Notes under the pieces: generated by a model
Database searches by the model: none
What the model was told of the DNA's origin: nothing
Seen by the model: only the letters and a program-made list of their open reading frames with translations
From: Romanomermis culicivorax
Lineage: Eukaryota > Nematoda > Enoplea > Mermithida > Mermithidae
Length of the DNA: 64,000 nucleotides
Direction of reading: 5' to 3'
Assembly (NCBI GenBank): GCA_963922205.1
Contig: CAWUHX010000147.1
Span: forward strand, 434,001-498,000
Shown: positions 1 through 11,559 of the stretch, in pieces
Position numbering within the stretch: position 1 is the first letter of the stretch
How the letters are laid out: each line of letters starts with the position of its first letter
Position numbers and translations under genes: made by a program

Positions 1-2306
1 TTCCATATTCAACCACTGAAGCCCTGTAATGGCCTTTACAGATTGTTTGTCTTTGCCGCAGTATCCATTATGTGGTACTAAACCTATGGTATCTTTCTTT
101 AAAGAGAGCTTATGATACTCTTTTTCATGCTTGAGCAATGGTGAGGGATTTTTCGAATAGATCCACAGTTGTTTCACACATAAATATGTTTCAAAACTTG
201 AGGCAGGCTTTGATGAGCACATGTACCTCATTTTCCCAATATTTGATATGCTCTTCTCCGAAATTGTCAAGATAGAGATAATGTCAAATTATGCACAATC
301 ATAATTTTGTATCAACTAACTTTTTCTGTTTGCTGGTAATACCAATGCATAAATTTATCCTGGCTTTCTTCTTTCATTGTGTCTGGTGAATTAGAATGTT
401 TCTGTTGAAGAGGTGTAGGAAGTAACTTTTACAGAGCTCTTCAATTCCAAATGCTCTTGATAAAGCGCTGAGTGGCATACGCAGAAAATTGAAAGAATCG
501 ATAACTTTGATGCTGTTGACTGTCAGGGAAATGATGTTCAACTCTGAAAAAGCAATGTATTTAGTCATTTATGTAATCAATATCTAATTTCACCTTCTGT
601 AACAACTTTTTGAGAAATGCTTTCTTTATACAAATATCCTAAAAGGAATTCTGAATCAAAGCCTTGGCATTATGAGCTATTGCAGTTGTATTTTTCATAG
701 ATGAGTTGAATAGAAATCTACAATATTTTTCTAAGTAATCCTCTCCCATGAATATTCACTTTCTCAGTCTGCAGCAGTGGCACACAGTATCAGAAGGCTG
801 ATTTTGACGTGTATCCCATATTACATGTGCTATACATAAACTGGGTACATGCTTTAGCTCTCCACCAAGCTGAGTCATCCTCAATACACACTCTTGAGTG
901 TTCTCAAAATCAAAGAGAACGAAATGTGGTATGATTTCCAGCTTTTCCTGTTTCCATTTTGATTTAGGACATGCAGATGGATCATCCAACAGGCTGTCTC
1001 TATTGCAGGAGTCTAAGTTTACCAACTGCTCATCCTCATCAGTGTGGGAACTCTCTTCAACAACTATCCTTTGCATGCAGCATTGGTGACCTATAAGCAA
1101 GAGATTAATGTAAACCTTATCTGATAATAAATTGACAATTCTTACCTTTAATCAAGACTTCTTGCCTACAAAACCAGCATTTATTGTAACCACACCTTTG
1201 TTTTGATAATCCACTTTAATGCACATGTCCCTTGCATGGTGAATTGGTGAATGCATTGGTGAATCTTATCGCAAATGGAAACAATCTTTGTAAGCTTTGT
1301 TTTAGATCGAGTAGATTTGGCATCATACTCTCGTAGATGGTTGTTGTAGCACAATAAGCAATTAAAGTAGCCATTGCATTTTCACGAATTATAATTTTAA
1401 CCTGCTTGCAGGGTGGACGATGGTAGCAAGAAGTGCACTTGTTGATGCATCAATGATTATCTTATGTGCTGTATGCTATGTTGCAAAGTTCGCAACACTA
1501 TGACCATGAAAAAAATCCTGGCATAGAAGTAATGACAGTGTAGTGCTCCTCATGATAATACAAGTGGATAACTTTTCCAGCATTATTATTCGCTATATGA
1601 TTCAAAAGTTGCATTATGACAAAGAAGCAAAATGCAAAGTCACTTTCCGAGATGATGGTACATTAGTGCTCCTTGCTAAGCAGCTTGATTTTGTAGTCTG
1701 GCAACACATCTTGAATCTTCTCCAGCTTCTCAATGCTGCATGTGCCATGGTGGTTGGCTAAACCAGCTTCATTCATCAACTCTATAGCTTTTCATTTTTG
1801 CAGAGTATAGTCATTAAAATCTCCTTTATGAATACTGCCATACTGACATGTTGGATCATGTTTGTTGAGTCTTGCTATGGCTTTGACAATAGCTGTTGAG
1901 AGGCATAGGTTATCTCGATTGTTTATATGTACAAAGCATCCACTTTTTCTGGGATATAAAAACTCATCATGAGTAAAAAACTTGCATTTGTTATGCAAAC
2001 CAGCACCTTGTATTTTTTTACTGTCACCGATTTGATAGCTGCTGCGGGATCCTCCAAAGTTATATGCTGATTTGATTGAATGACATTCTCGAATAAATCG
2101 ACCATGATGCTTTCATTGAAATTGATGTGAGGCCGAAAATTTATGAGAATAGGATTGTCAAGGTCAGGTTGGTAAGAAGCTACTCCAACTAAATCGTCCT
2201 CATGTACATCAGCAGTCATTTGATCAATCACATGATCGAAAATTGTGGGAAGCCGTTGGCATAAATTGTTGCATTGATCTAGGTTCCTCAAAAAGAACTG
2301 TCGCAT
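1..2306 (-). pseudogene. Polinton/Maverick protein-primed DNA polymerase B, N-terminal half, broken
   Basis: Reads leftward and runs off the window, so the palm domain is not seen. In order from the N-terminus: at 2306-1923 the upstream domain typical of Polinton PolB, ending in the VIQSNQ..TLEDP segment; at 1998-1792 a NRDNLCLSTAIVKAIARL segment; at 1100-756 the 3'-5' exonuclease motif I (FVLFDFENTQE) followed by HVPSLCIAHV and a CHCC pair; at 568-374 VIDSFNFLRMPLSALSRAFG, the region before exonuclease motif III; at 180-1 GLVPHNGYCGKDKQSVKAI. Family knowledge: PolB replicates the element from a protein primer. Frames change several times with stops between segments, so it is dead or has introns I did not resolve. 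The same segments occur in the copy at 39.8-43.5 kb, which supports the call. Confidence 0.8.
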
Positions 2307-2403
2307 CTGCCCACTTCTTCACAATAAAGGTAGTCTTTGTTGTGCACTTTCGCCGAGGTAGTAAAAGTGTTCTGGTGAAAATATGACATTACCCCCTGCT
2401 GAT

Positions 2404-2700
2404 TCAATCTGATGTGATATACTTGTCCACCTTAGTAATTTCCCAGTCTAATAAATTGTTGCTATTGTCAAGTAACACTGACTTGCCTTCATCAGCACTG
2501 GGTAGAGTTGCCTGTCCATCCTCATTTTTGGCATTTTTTAATGGACCCCAGGTATTGTCAGTGGGATCTAGAATCCAATCCACAAATGAATCATCCACAT
2601 TTAAATCCAATATATAGGAATCACTGATATCAGAACTGTTAGAGTGCCCCATTTTCAAAAAAAGACACACTAAGAAAAATGATTCTCCACCAGTGTTCAA
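2404..2700 (-). CDS. 98-aa ORF just upstream of the broken PolB, function unknown
   Basis: An open frame immediately 5' of the PolB remnant on the same strand. It is acidic (many D, E and N) and has no motif I recognise. It could be the N-terminal extension of PolB or an unrelated chance ORF; its placement about 100 bases before the polymerase domain is the only argument for reality. Confidence 0.25.
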   Translation of the reverse strand: MNTGGESFFLVCLFLKMGHSNSSDISDSYILDLNVDDSFVDWILDPTDNTWGPLKNAKNEDGQATLPSADEGKSVLLDNSNNLLDWEITKVDKYITSD

Positions 2701-5700
2701 GAGTTTTTATAGTCCTTTGTGCCTGTGTGTTTATTGTCTACTTGAGCAAATTTACTTAAATGAGTTTTTTTTTTATTATTCTATTTACACACTGTCTGGT
2801 CTATCTACACAAGAAAAGTTAGGATTTTGCAGAACCAGTTTCTTCAGCTCATAGAAAAGTTTCTTCCTTGAAAAACAACATTTGTTTACTTTTTTATTTC
2901 ATCAACTTGTCTACTTGCATTGATACTACCATTGGCACTGTAACAAGCTAGTTTTCATGCACACTGGGAAAGTTTCAAAGGAAGTACTTTGTCTCAGTTT
3001 GTCTATGTGAGCTTTATACACAAGAACCAGTCTGATATGCACAAAGAAACAAGACAGGCAAGCTGAAAACTAAATATCAAGTTTTTAGAAAATGTGTGGG
3101 TGGCACCCTGAAAAGCCCCTGTGTACTACTTAGGGGTTTCATCCTGATTCACCTGGTTTGTTTTTGTTCATTTCAGTTTGTGATTTAGAGAACCTATTTT
3201 TTGGCTTTCTATGGTCATTTTTTATTGTTTAGTTTTTCAGGAATCTGGAAAGTCAAAATGTTCCCAGTTTCTAAGATGCTTTCATTGATTGATTGAAAGC
3301 AACGACTGTTATAAGACTGTTTTTAACTATGCTCTAAGTGTCTGTTTTGCCATTAAGTCAGTATGTAAATTTGAAATTTTATTCTTTTTTCACTTTTTTT
3401 AATCTTAAATTATCACCTACCTGTCATATAGAAAAACAGTGTCAAAACAGAAAAAGCGTTTTCACCCACCAGCCAAACTGGGGGAAAAACCAGGAATTCT
3501 GTTTTGGAAAGCGCCATGAACCCTGAATATCTGACGTGAAACTCGATTGCCTATTGTGAAAATAAAATGTGTTGAATTGAACAAAATTTTATTCCACAGA
3601 ATGACTTGTTAATTTTAATGACTGAAATTGACTTCTAATAAATTATATTTCATGAACAATAGTTTTTTACACTTCATTTTGACTGGGACCTGCCCATTGA
3701 GAAATATAATACATGATGTCCGTTATCTGTAAAAAATATTTTATTTTTAGGTTTTGTCACACCTGTTTATTTTTTTCTGTATGAGAAAAAGATTTTAGGC
3801 TTTGTGCAGAGATTTTTCTGGCGTCTTTGTACATTCTACAAAATTTGTTCTGGAAAATTTTGAAGACTACGAATTTTTGACAGTGCTAGGTACCCTGCTG
3901 TCCTTTAATTTTTGGTTAAGGTTTGAAAAAACAGTTTTAACCTTACAACAGATTCAATGCTTTATTTGAACATTCACGTAATTTTATGCTAAAACTTCGA
4001 AATTTTCCAGTTACATTTTTTACTGTTTTTCTTTACCATGCTTTCACTTAGAAAGTTTTCAATTGAATGTAGTTTTTCGGTGGCATACTTACAGGATTAC
4101 TAAACTCTTAATGCAACATTTTTAATGGTTGCCATATGTGGACAAATACTTGATTTCAAACAAAAAATACTTGATTTGTTGATGTTGAGAATTGTCAAAA
4201 ATTGATGTTTTTCCAAGAGATACGTGTTTTAAGAAGCTAACAAACTTTTTTCAAAACTGTCCCCTTGAAAAATTTTGAGAGTTGTCGAACAAAGAAAAAA
4301 TTTTTGTGCATCAAAATTTTTTTTAAGAGTTCTTGTGAATAATCCCTTATATTCCTCATTGCAAAAAAGAGTTTTATCGAAATGCCATGGACTATGGCCT
4401 CTTTTGTGGAATAAATATGATTATGTTACAATGAGGCTGATCAAAACGTATTCACATTTCTGATTTTAATTCAAAATGCCTTCTAGCATGTGCCTTCTCT
4501 ACACCTATACAGGACCTGTTCTTCTCAAAGGATGATCAATTTTTGGTTATTTTAGAGTTCCACTGAGTGAATTCAAAACGTTGTTAGAATTACTGACACC
4601 CAAACTTTGAAAATCCCTAACGCATGCATTCTTAATTTGTCCTAAAGAGGGATTGGCTATTAGGTTAAGGTAAGTGCTTTTAATACGAGCTTAGATATAT
4701 TTTGATTCTATCATATTTCGATGAAAATGCTTTTTTCTTTGTATATCCTCCAGAGTTTTTCATGCTGTGCATGAATCATACATGCAACATTTGGATTTCT
4801 TTGGTGAGGAGGACTGATTGCTAAACATTGCTAACACTGATAAAAATTCCAAAACTTGGATATCCCTAATTACGGTCTGAAAATAAGCAAATTTTCACAA
4901 TCTTGATGTGTAAAAATTTTTGTGTCCAAAATTTTTCGGGAAGGGTACACTAACAGAAGGTAAAACAGGAATAATTGCAACTAAAAGTTAACATTATCTA
5001 CAATTCTTTGCTCCCAGGTTATCTATTTTTGTTATAGGATTTTAGCATCTGGGGAATCATTTTCTATTGCCTTCCAATACCATCTTGGAACAAAAACAGT
5101 TCAAAATATTTTCCCTGATATTAACACTAAGATATGGAGCACATTGCAACTGATTTACCTGTGTTGGATGGTACATCAACTGCTGCATTGCAGATGTCAG
5201 ATCCAATGAATGGTGCAACAATTGCAGTGATAAACAGCAATAAACCATGATTTCTTATTCCTGCCAAAAATGAAATAGTATAAAACAATTTACACATGTT
5301 TGAAGAAGCTATTATGTATGTTTTTGTGTACCACTATATTTTTAATCCTCAATTTTGTGCACCTTATATGTTGGAATTCTGCCAACGTGCCATTGTTCAA
5401 GCAGGTTCATCAGAAAATCATAACTCGAAAATATATAATCATGTAAACTCCTTGATTAAAATTCTAGACTTGTGATTAATTATACCTGTTTTATTATCTC
5501 ATGTGTTATAATGTATGTCTTTAAACATTTTATTGATGTGAGCTCTTAAATGTTTGGTTGTTATTGTTTTTTTGATTTTAAGAATAAAAACAAGTTATGT
5601 TGAACCTGCATAACTCTTTCAAAATCATCACAATAGCGGAATTTGAGTAGATCCTGCGATTCTGATCTGGACAAATGGCTACTTAATTCTAATATGTTCA

Positions 5701-6632
5701 AGACATGCAATGATTGTGAAGGATTAAGGAAACAAAAGTTGAGTTCTTTCAGTGTAAAAATGTTGAGGCAACCATTTTCACTCGACAAAGTTGCATTAAT
5801 AGTACAATTTTTTCTTACAGTGTATGCTGTACAGGCAAAGTCAAAGCCACAAGCAGATGAAATTTTCAAGCTTAATCTGGTCCTGAAAATACACAACTCA
5901 CTAATATTCAAATTCATGGGGCAAGGTCTGTACAAAGTTGAAAAGTGAAACCCCTGTAGTGCAAATAAATTATTCAATGCACATGAAAACATATGAACTG
6001 AGTTAGGAAAAAAGTGTTCTAACAGAGAAACATTCTACCCAGCCATAGGAACAATAAAACCTATGTGAAATGTATCAGTCTCAAATTGAAACAAAATATA
6101 CAAAAAAGACTCACAACACCATTTGATTCATAAACCGGTGCCATTCTACAGCAGTTGAAAGAGCACCAGCTATTTGTGAAACTACATATGGAGAAAGTGC
6201 TTGTGCACATTTAGCATGTAGAATTTGCTGCTAAGTTTCTCTTGTCATCCTTTGAGGTATAAGCAAACTTGGTCACAATGGGTGAAAAACAGTGCTGCCT
6301 GCACATTTTCTGCAGCATTGAAAAACTGTGGCCAGCAAGTCACGTGCAACTGGAAAAAAATTATGTGGGTGATGACTGCCAACTGTATTGCAGTTTAGTG
6401 CAGTTTATGAACCCACAAGGAGATCTTGAGTGGAGCACTTTTGACAGTTCTGGTTGCTGCAATCGATACAGTATATGCAATTCTGCACTGAATAACACTA
6501 GATAGCTGAATGTTATCAACTAGATGGCCAATGTCCGCAGTTTTTTTCCTTGAAGGAGCTCTTTTGATGTGAAAATTCTGAAATGACAAAAAAATTTTTG
6601 GGCAAGGTTCTCATTGTGAAAAAAATTTTCAG
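2701..6632. other. AT-rich stretch without a recognised gene
   Basis: About 3.9 kb of AT-rich sequence with runs of T and A. Overlapping opposite-strand ORFs at 5561-5992 and 5643-5948 have no recognisable motif. On the minus strand at about 6130-6200 a short open segment containing ALSPYVVSQIAGALSTAVEW looks protein-like, but I cannot assign it. No RNA gene or TIR was seen. Confidence 0.4.
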
Positions 6633-8194
6633 GAATTCATCAGCAAAGCTCTAAATCACGATGATCCGGATCCACCTCCTCAACTGTTCAACTACAAAGA
6701 ACAAGAAGAACTAAGGCGAACGCTAATGAATGATGATCAAATGGCCTGTTTCAATGCCCTATGCGAAGTCCTCAACAACCTCGACAATCCCAACTACAAA
6801 GGACAACATCTGTTCATCTTGCACGGAAGTGGCGGAACTGGTAAGACATTTGTCTACAATTTGCTCATCCACTGGGCGAATAGCAAAGGCATCCGAGTTA
6901 GGGCCTGCGCATCCACTGGTATTGCTACTCGCCTCAAAATGGCTAGCCAAACAGCCCACAGCACCTTCGGCATAATGAATGACGTGGGACCCGTTCAGTC
7001 ATCAACGATGGTCTTCCAAAGTGTCAACACCCAAAAGCTATGCTCAATGTCACTATTCATCATTGACCAGGTAAGCATGTTGCATAGACGCACTTTCTAG
7101 TACATCAATTGGGTTATGCAATCTATCTGATTTCGGGATGCCAAACCTCAACCCTTTGGCGGTAATGTCTTCCTCATTGAAGGTGACTTCAAGCGACTTC
7201 TGCCCGTTGTTCCCTCAGGCTCCATCCAGGACCAAATTCAGGCATCGGTGGAATCCTCTCCCATCTACAAGCTTTTTCAAAGATTCAATTTGAAGCAGAA
7301 TATGCGAGTCAATCGAGATGAAGCTTCATTTTCTGAATTTTTAGAAGAAGTTGGAAATGGTGAAAATTTCATCACGGAAACAAACCTCATGCCCATCCTG
7401 TCCGAAATGTGCATCTACTCCTGCGAGGACCTGATCGACTTTTGCTTCCAATAGGCCGAGCTGGAAAACCTGCTCAAATATTTGGACAGCTTCCGTGACT
7501 CTGCCATACTAGCGCCGATGAATTTGACCATAGATTTACTCAATCTACAAATTTTAAAAATGCCAGGTGAAGAAGGAACTTATCTTTCTATAGATTCTTT
7601 ACATTTAGGCAGTGACAAGGAATCCTTAGAAGCCCACAATCTCAGTGGTTTACAACTCAACGTCAGTGACAATGTGCTGGAAAGCATTCATCTACGGATA
7701 CCAATAGGCTTGCTGGCTCACAATCTTCAACTCAAGGTAGGTGCCATTGTAATGCTAATCAAAAACATCTCCGTCAGTGAAAGTCTCTGTAACGGCACCC
7801 GTCTCCAAATCATCTCGATGGGCGACAACATTTTGCGCTGCCGCACCCTGAAACTGAATGACCTGAGTCCCAGCATTATACTCATCCCTCGAATCAAATT
7901 CTTCATGGTACTTCTCCTAATTCTGGGAAAACTCCCTTCTCAAGAACTCAATTTCCCATTCGTCTGTCCTTTGCCATGACCATCAACAAATCTCTAGGTC
8001 AAACCCTCTCTAGAATGGGCCTCTGTCTCGATCATCAGGAAGTGTTTTCACATGGTCAACTCTATGTGGCTCCTTCTCGTGTTCACTGTCGCCAAGAAGT
8101 CAGGATCCTTTCCCATCTTGATGGCAATATTCTCATGAACATTGTCCTTAAGGAATTTCTGCTGCCTGCTCTACCTCTGAATAATAAATTTTGA
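6633..8194 (+). pseudogene. PIF1-like superfamily 1 helicase, decayed
   Basis: The open segment begins right after a TTTTCAG acceptor-like site. Domains in order: MNDDQMACFNAL lead-in; Walker A GSGGTGKT near 6830; ASTGIAT; TAHSTFG; Walker B region FIIDQVSM near 7058, where the expected catalytic Glu of the family (DE) is Gln; FGGNVFLIEGDFKRLLPVV; late PIF1 segments LNVSDN..IPIGLLAHNLQLKVGAIVMLI; and AMTINKSLGQT with YVAPSRV near 8085. It is interrupted by stops near 7100, 7130 and 7452, and by a frameshift near 7960. Helicases of this type occur in Helitron/Helentron transposons and in some large DNA viruses. No HUH/Rep endonuclease was seen upstream, so the source element is not settled. The missing Walker B Glu and the stops mean that it is inactive. 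Confidence 0.8.
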
Positions 8195-8487
8195 TTTTTT
8201 TTTCTAATTATTTTTTTTCAGTCAAGACTTCAAAGTAAGTGAATCAAAATACTTTTATTTTGTTACATCAAGAATATAAAATAAAAAAATTAACATCAAA
8301 TTTACAGGTTAGTTCTTTTACATATATTTTTTACATGTTGTAAATGTATTTTATAATTTTTTCTAATCTAAAAAATTCCTTTTTAGCTTTATAAAAACAA
8401 ATATGCTCCAAAAAACTCTACCAGGTTAGTTCTTTCCCTTTTGCTTACTGTTTAATCATAAAACTTTCCTTTCAGCATCATAGATTA

Positions 8488-8519
8488 AAATATGCTTGAA
8501 ATTCACGTAGAGCATATTT
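8488..8519 (+). repeat. Small hairpin, copy A of a conserved-loop family
   Basis: A perfect 9-bp stem, AAATATGCT with AGCATATTT, closes a 14-base loop. Loop and flank contain TTGAAATTCACGTAG, shared with three further copies downstream whose stems differ in sequence. Confidence 0.55.
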
Positions 8520-8722
8520 AAAAAAAACACAATATTCTTGCCGGTAAGTCTTTCATTTGCTCTTTATGCCTTTTCAAATCACTCAATGGTAAGATTAAAT
8601 ATTCTGCTTTACCTTATAGCTCAATAGAGACATTCTCTCTAATTTTCTCTTTTAGCCATAAAAATAATTCGAGTAAGTTTTGTTGGTCTAATTTTTTTGT
8701 TCAATTTCAAGGAATAAAATTA

Positions 8723-8748
8723 AATGCTTGTAATTCATATAAAACATT
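8723..8748 (+). repeat. Small hairpin, copy B of the conserved-loop family
   Basis: Stem AATGCTT with AAACATT (one mismatch) around a loop containing TTGTAATTCATATAAAA. It is the most diverged of the four copies. Confidence 0.4.
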
Positions 8749-9022
8749 CAATATAAAAAAAAATTAAAAAAAACAGATTATGAAGGTAGGTGCTTTGTTT
8801 TTTTAAATGTGCAACCTCTTTATTCCTTCTTTTCAGCTTCAGTAAGGTTAATGTTCTCGATATGTTTATATACATATTAATTTAATTTGTAGCTTTATCA
8901 TCAAATTAGAAAATGGTGAGTTTTTTGCATTTTTAATGCATCTGTCTTATTTAGAAACTCTAATGTAGAGTAGGTAATTTTTCATTCTTTCGAAATAAAA
9001 AAATACAAAACTTGTGCACAGC

Positions 9023-9051
9023 GGTTGACTTGGAATTCATGTAGAGCAACC
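9023..9051 (+). repeat. Small hairpin, copy C of the conserved-loop family
   Basis: Stem GGTTG with CAACC around a loop containing TTGGAATTCATGTAGAG. The stem sequence is unrelated to copies A and B, while the loop is nearly the same. Confidence 0.5.
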
Positions 9052-9226
9052 AAGGTGTGTGTGTACAATTATTAAAAATAAAAACCAATCTTCTGCCTGA
9101 ATTTTTGAGATGATCATTAATTTGTCATATATAGTTGTGTACATTAGTGCATGTATTATATTTTTCGTTCATTTCAACTTGAGCTTAAACTTCATTGTTT
9201 CAGGAAAAAAAATCTCCCAAATGTAC

Positions 9227-9257
9227 AGGTTGACTTGAAATTCATGCAGAGCAACTT
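9227..9257 (+). repeat. Small hairpin, copy D of the conserved-loop family
   Basis: Stem AGGTTG with CAACTT (one G.U pair if RNA) around a loop containing TTGAAATTCATGCAGAG. It lies after a TTTCAGGA site; the preceding TCAACTTGAGCTTAAAC (9174) recurs with small changes at 9340, again before a pyrimidine-rich CTCAGGA, so the units look like diverged tandem copies. Confidence 0.5.
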
Positions 9258-9357
9258 TGATGTACATGGGGAAACTTACAACACATATATCTGCTTAGGC
9301 GTCTTTAACTTCTTTGCATCTGCTACTTTGTCAATTTTCTCAACTTGAGCTCTAAAC

Positions 9358-10007
9358 CTCTTTCTCTCAGGATGGGGACACTCAGAGTAGTCTGCCTTAG
9401 GGTCAACTTCTTTTTGATTGGTGTTTATTGTGTCATGTGCACTGGAACCTGCATCTTATTTCATTGCCCATATTTTTAATGATTAGTCTGTAGAGTTCAG
9501 CACATTTCTTCATTCATTTGTGAGCAGCTAATATCTCTTATAGATTCAAAACTCATTTGTGCACAACTTTATTGGCTTAACACATTGTTGTACATAAATT
9601 GCCCTATAAAGAAAAAATTATCGTGTGTTGAGCATAGGACTACATCTCCACTGCATACGTAGCCTTTGTGAATTGTGTGTGCGTAATTTTAAATGGTGGA
9701 CTGCAAGTATTCTGAAACTTGGTGGCAGCATCTTGCATAAGTACACTTAAGTATGGGTTAGTTGTGCTTTCACACCAAGGAGCCAACTTTCCTCCTGGGA
9801 GGATCCATCTGCGCGGCCCAGATTGGGGACCAGGGATGTGTAAAACAGTTGGCTGATGCATCTCTTATAGCCTCTCACCAACTAGGCAACTTGGGTTTGG
9901 CGTACCACGCATTGTTTTTAAACAAATGGAGCAATGCCGCCCTCCACATTTTATGAGCTACACTCAAATCCACAACCTAAATACAATGTACAGCTGAATA
10001 TGCACAG
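9358..10007. other. No gene recognised
   Basis: AT-rich apart from a locally GC-richer patch at 9770-9860 (short ORFs on both strands, no motif). Nothing else is supported. Confidence 0.4.
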
Positions 10008-10057
10008 TTAAACTGACTTTCCACTCAAACTATGAAAATTCCCTCTTTTTCCTTATA

Positions 10058-10091
10058 TTTTTTTTCTAAGGACATGTCCTTAGAAAAAAAA
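10058..10091. repeat. Perfect 34-bp palindrome
   Basis: Two 17-base arms meet without a loop: eight T, then CTAAGGACA, followed by the exact complement. It sits at the end of a unit of about 85 bp that recurs at 10203-10290 with a related, imperfect palindrome. Confidence 0.75.
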
Positions 10092-10255
10092 GCAGTTGTT
10101 GCAGCCACAGCACCCATGTATTGAACAAAGGAAGCAGGAGGTGTGGGGAGCGCAGCCACCCCGCATTTAAAAAAATTCAATCACACTTCATCTTTCATGC
10201 ACACTTGAACCAACTTTACACTCAAACTATCAAAATTCCTACTTTCTCCTTATAT

Positions 10256-10290
10256 ATTTTTTTCAAGGACAGTAGTCCTTTAAAAAAAAT
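10256..10290. repeat. Second palindrome of the 10-kb pair
   Basis: Arms AAGGAC and GTCCTT flanked by T7 and A8 runs around a 4-base loop AGTA, with one mismatch. The preceding 50 bases (CACTCAAACTAT.AAAATTCC) match those before the palindrome at 10058, so unit and hairpin were duplicated together. Confidence 0.65.
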
Positions 10291-10930
10291 TCTATAGTCA
10301 AGGTATGATAAACATTAGAGTTGGGAAAAACAAGCTCTGGTGCAGCGTAAAATGCAGGCCGAAGGACTGCTTTCCCTTCAATCCATGAGAATGTGAGTAA
10401 AGTGGAAAAGGAGGAGAAAAAGGGAAAAATTTATAAAGTAGAGAATATTATAAAAGAATAACAAGATAAAAAATGAAAGTTCGAAAGTTTAATCAGAATA
10501 GTGAAATGGAGGACAAAATAATCTTTGGGTGGGAAACTAATTGGCTTGAAAGACTTCTTGACTTTCCTACCAAGAGTTAAAGCTATTGCTAATTTCAGGC
10601 CACTTACCTATGAAGTTGATGAATTGGCCTCCCATAGCCACACATGAATAGACTTTCTCTAGACAGAGACCAAACTGAGTTCATTCCAACAGAACTCACT
10701 TCCCAGCAGAATAAATAACAATATATAACAGTAAAACTGAAAACAAACGTTAGCCAATCAGTGATCAGATGGATATGGGGCATACTAAACTAGACTTTAA
10801 GGAAAATTTACATTGTAGCAGAATATCCAAGGATTCTCTCAAATTTTAAATTGAAAGGAAATCATATTGCACTTTGAAAGGAAGATAAGCCTCCACAGGA
10901 TACTGGATAATAGGAAAGATTATCAAGTTT

Positions 10931-11470
10931 AAGACACTATTTCTGAGAGGTTCTACTGTCCCTATGATAAGTTGAAAATTAATCATACCTCAAAATCAGA
11001 TATATTGGGTAGTTTCGTGCACCAAGTTTTATGGTACCATTTGTTTTGCTTGTAAGCAAAAATTCACATCACTACAGTATACCAAAGTTTGAAAATTGAT
11101 GATTTTTTTTGCATTTTTCAGTGATCTTGCTAGGCAAGTGATATTTTGAGATCGGTTCCATCTTATTTAATAAATAAATATTCCTTTTGTAGAGGAGCGA
11201 ATAAGCCTTCTTTTGATGTATTATTTACAGTAAATAATTGCATATTACACTTTTTAATGAAGTTTAAAGTGTCAAAAATGAGCCGTCCAAATTGAAAAAA
11301 ATTTGTTTATGTGTACTCCAGAGCACCTTCCCATCAGAAGTTGCAGAATTTTATTTTCTTGTATTGTTGCCCATCCCATATTTTCTTATTGTTATTTTAT
11401 TATTATTATTTCTTATTTTCTTATTGCCCATATTTTCTTGTATTATTGCCCATCCAGTTTTGTCATAAAT
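10931..11470 (+). repeat. Extra direct copy of part of the long inverted arm
   Basis: Closely matches 13329-13775, both starting at GACACTATTTCTGAGAGG and running to the ATTGTTGCCCATCC segment. It lies just outside the 11.2-kb inverted-arm element, so it is a partial duplicate or a remnant of another copy. The end contains a short ATT-rich expansion near 11390-11450. Confidence 0.7.
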
Positions 11471-11559
11471 GGTGTGATCACTTTCATTCTATTTAAAAGA
11501 CACATCAATATTCTATTATTACTTTTTGAAGAGCTTTTCTCTTCTCTTTAGTTTTTGAT

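Larger units (their letters stand above)
8195..9005 (+). other. Array of splice-site-like signals (micro-exon-like tract)
   Basis: Directly after the helicase remnant, pyrimidine-AG and GTRAGT-like sites alternate every 60-150 bases: TTTTTTTCAG near 8220, GTAAGT near 8235, TTACAGGTTAGT near 8307, TTTTTAG near 8389, CCAGGTTAGT near 8425, CTTTCAG near 8475, CCGGTAAGT near 8545, CTCTTTTAG near 8656, GAGTAAGT near 8671, AAGGTAGGT near 8787, CTTTTCAG near 8838 and ATGGTGAG near 8916. The pieces between them lack long frames. It may be diverged tandem units or a non-coding multi-exon host transcript. Confidence 0.3.

Noticed and set aside
6134..6204. Short protein-like segment on the minus strand (ALSPYVVSQIAGAL)
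   Set aside because: Too short and isolated between stops; no family recognised, so it is not listed as a gene.
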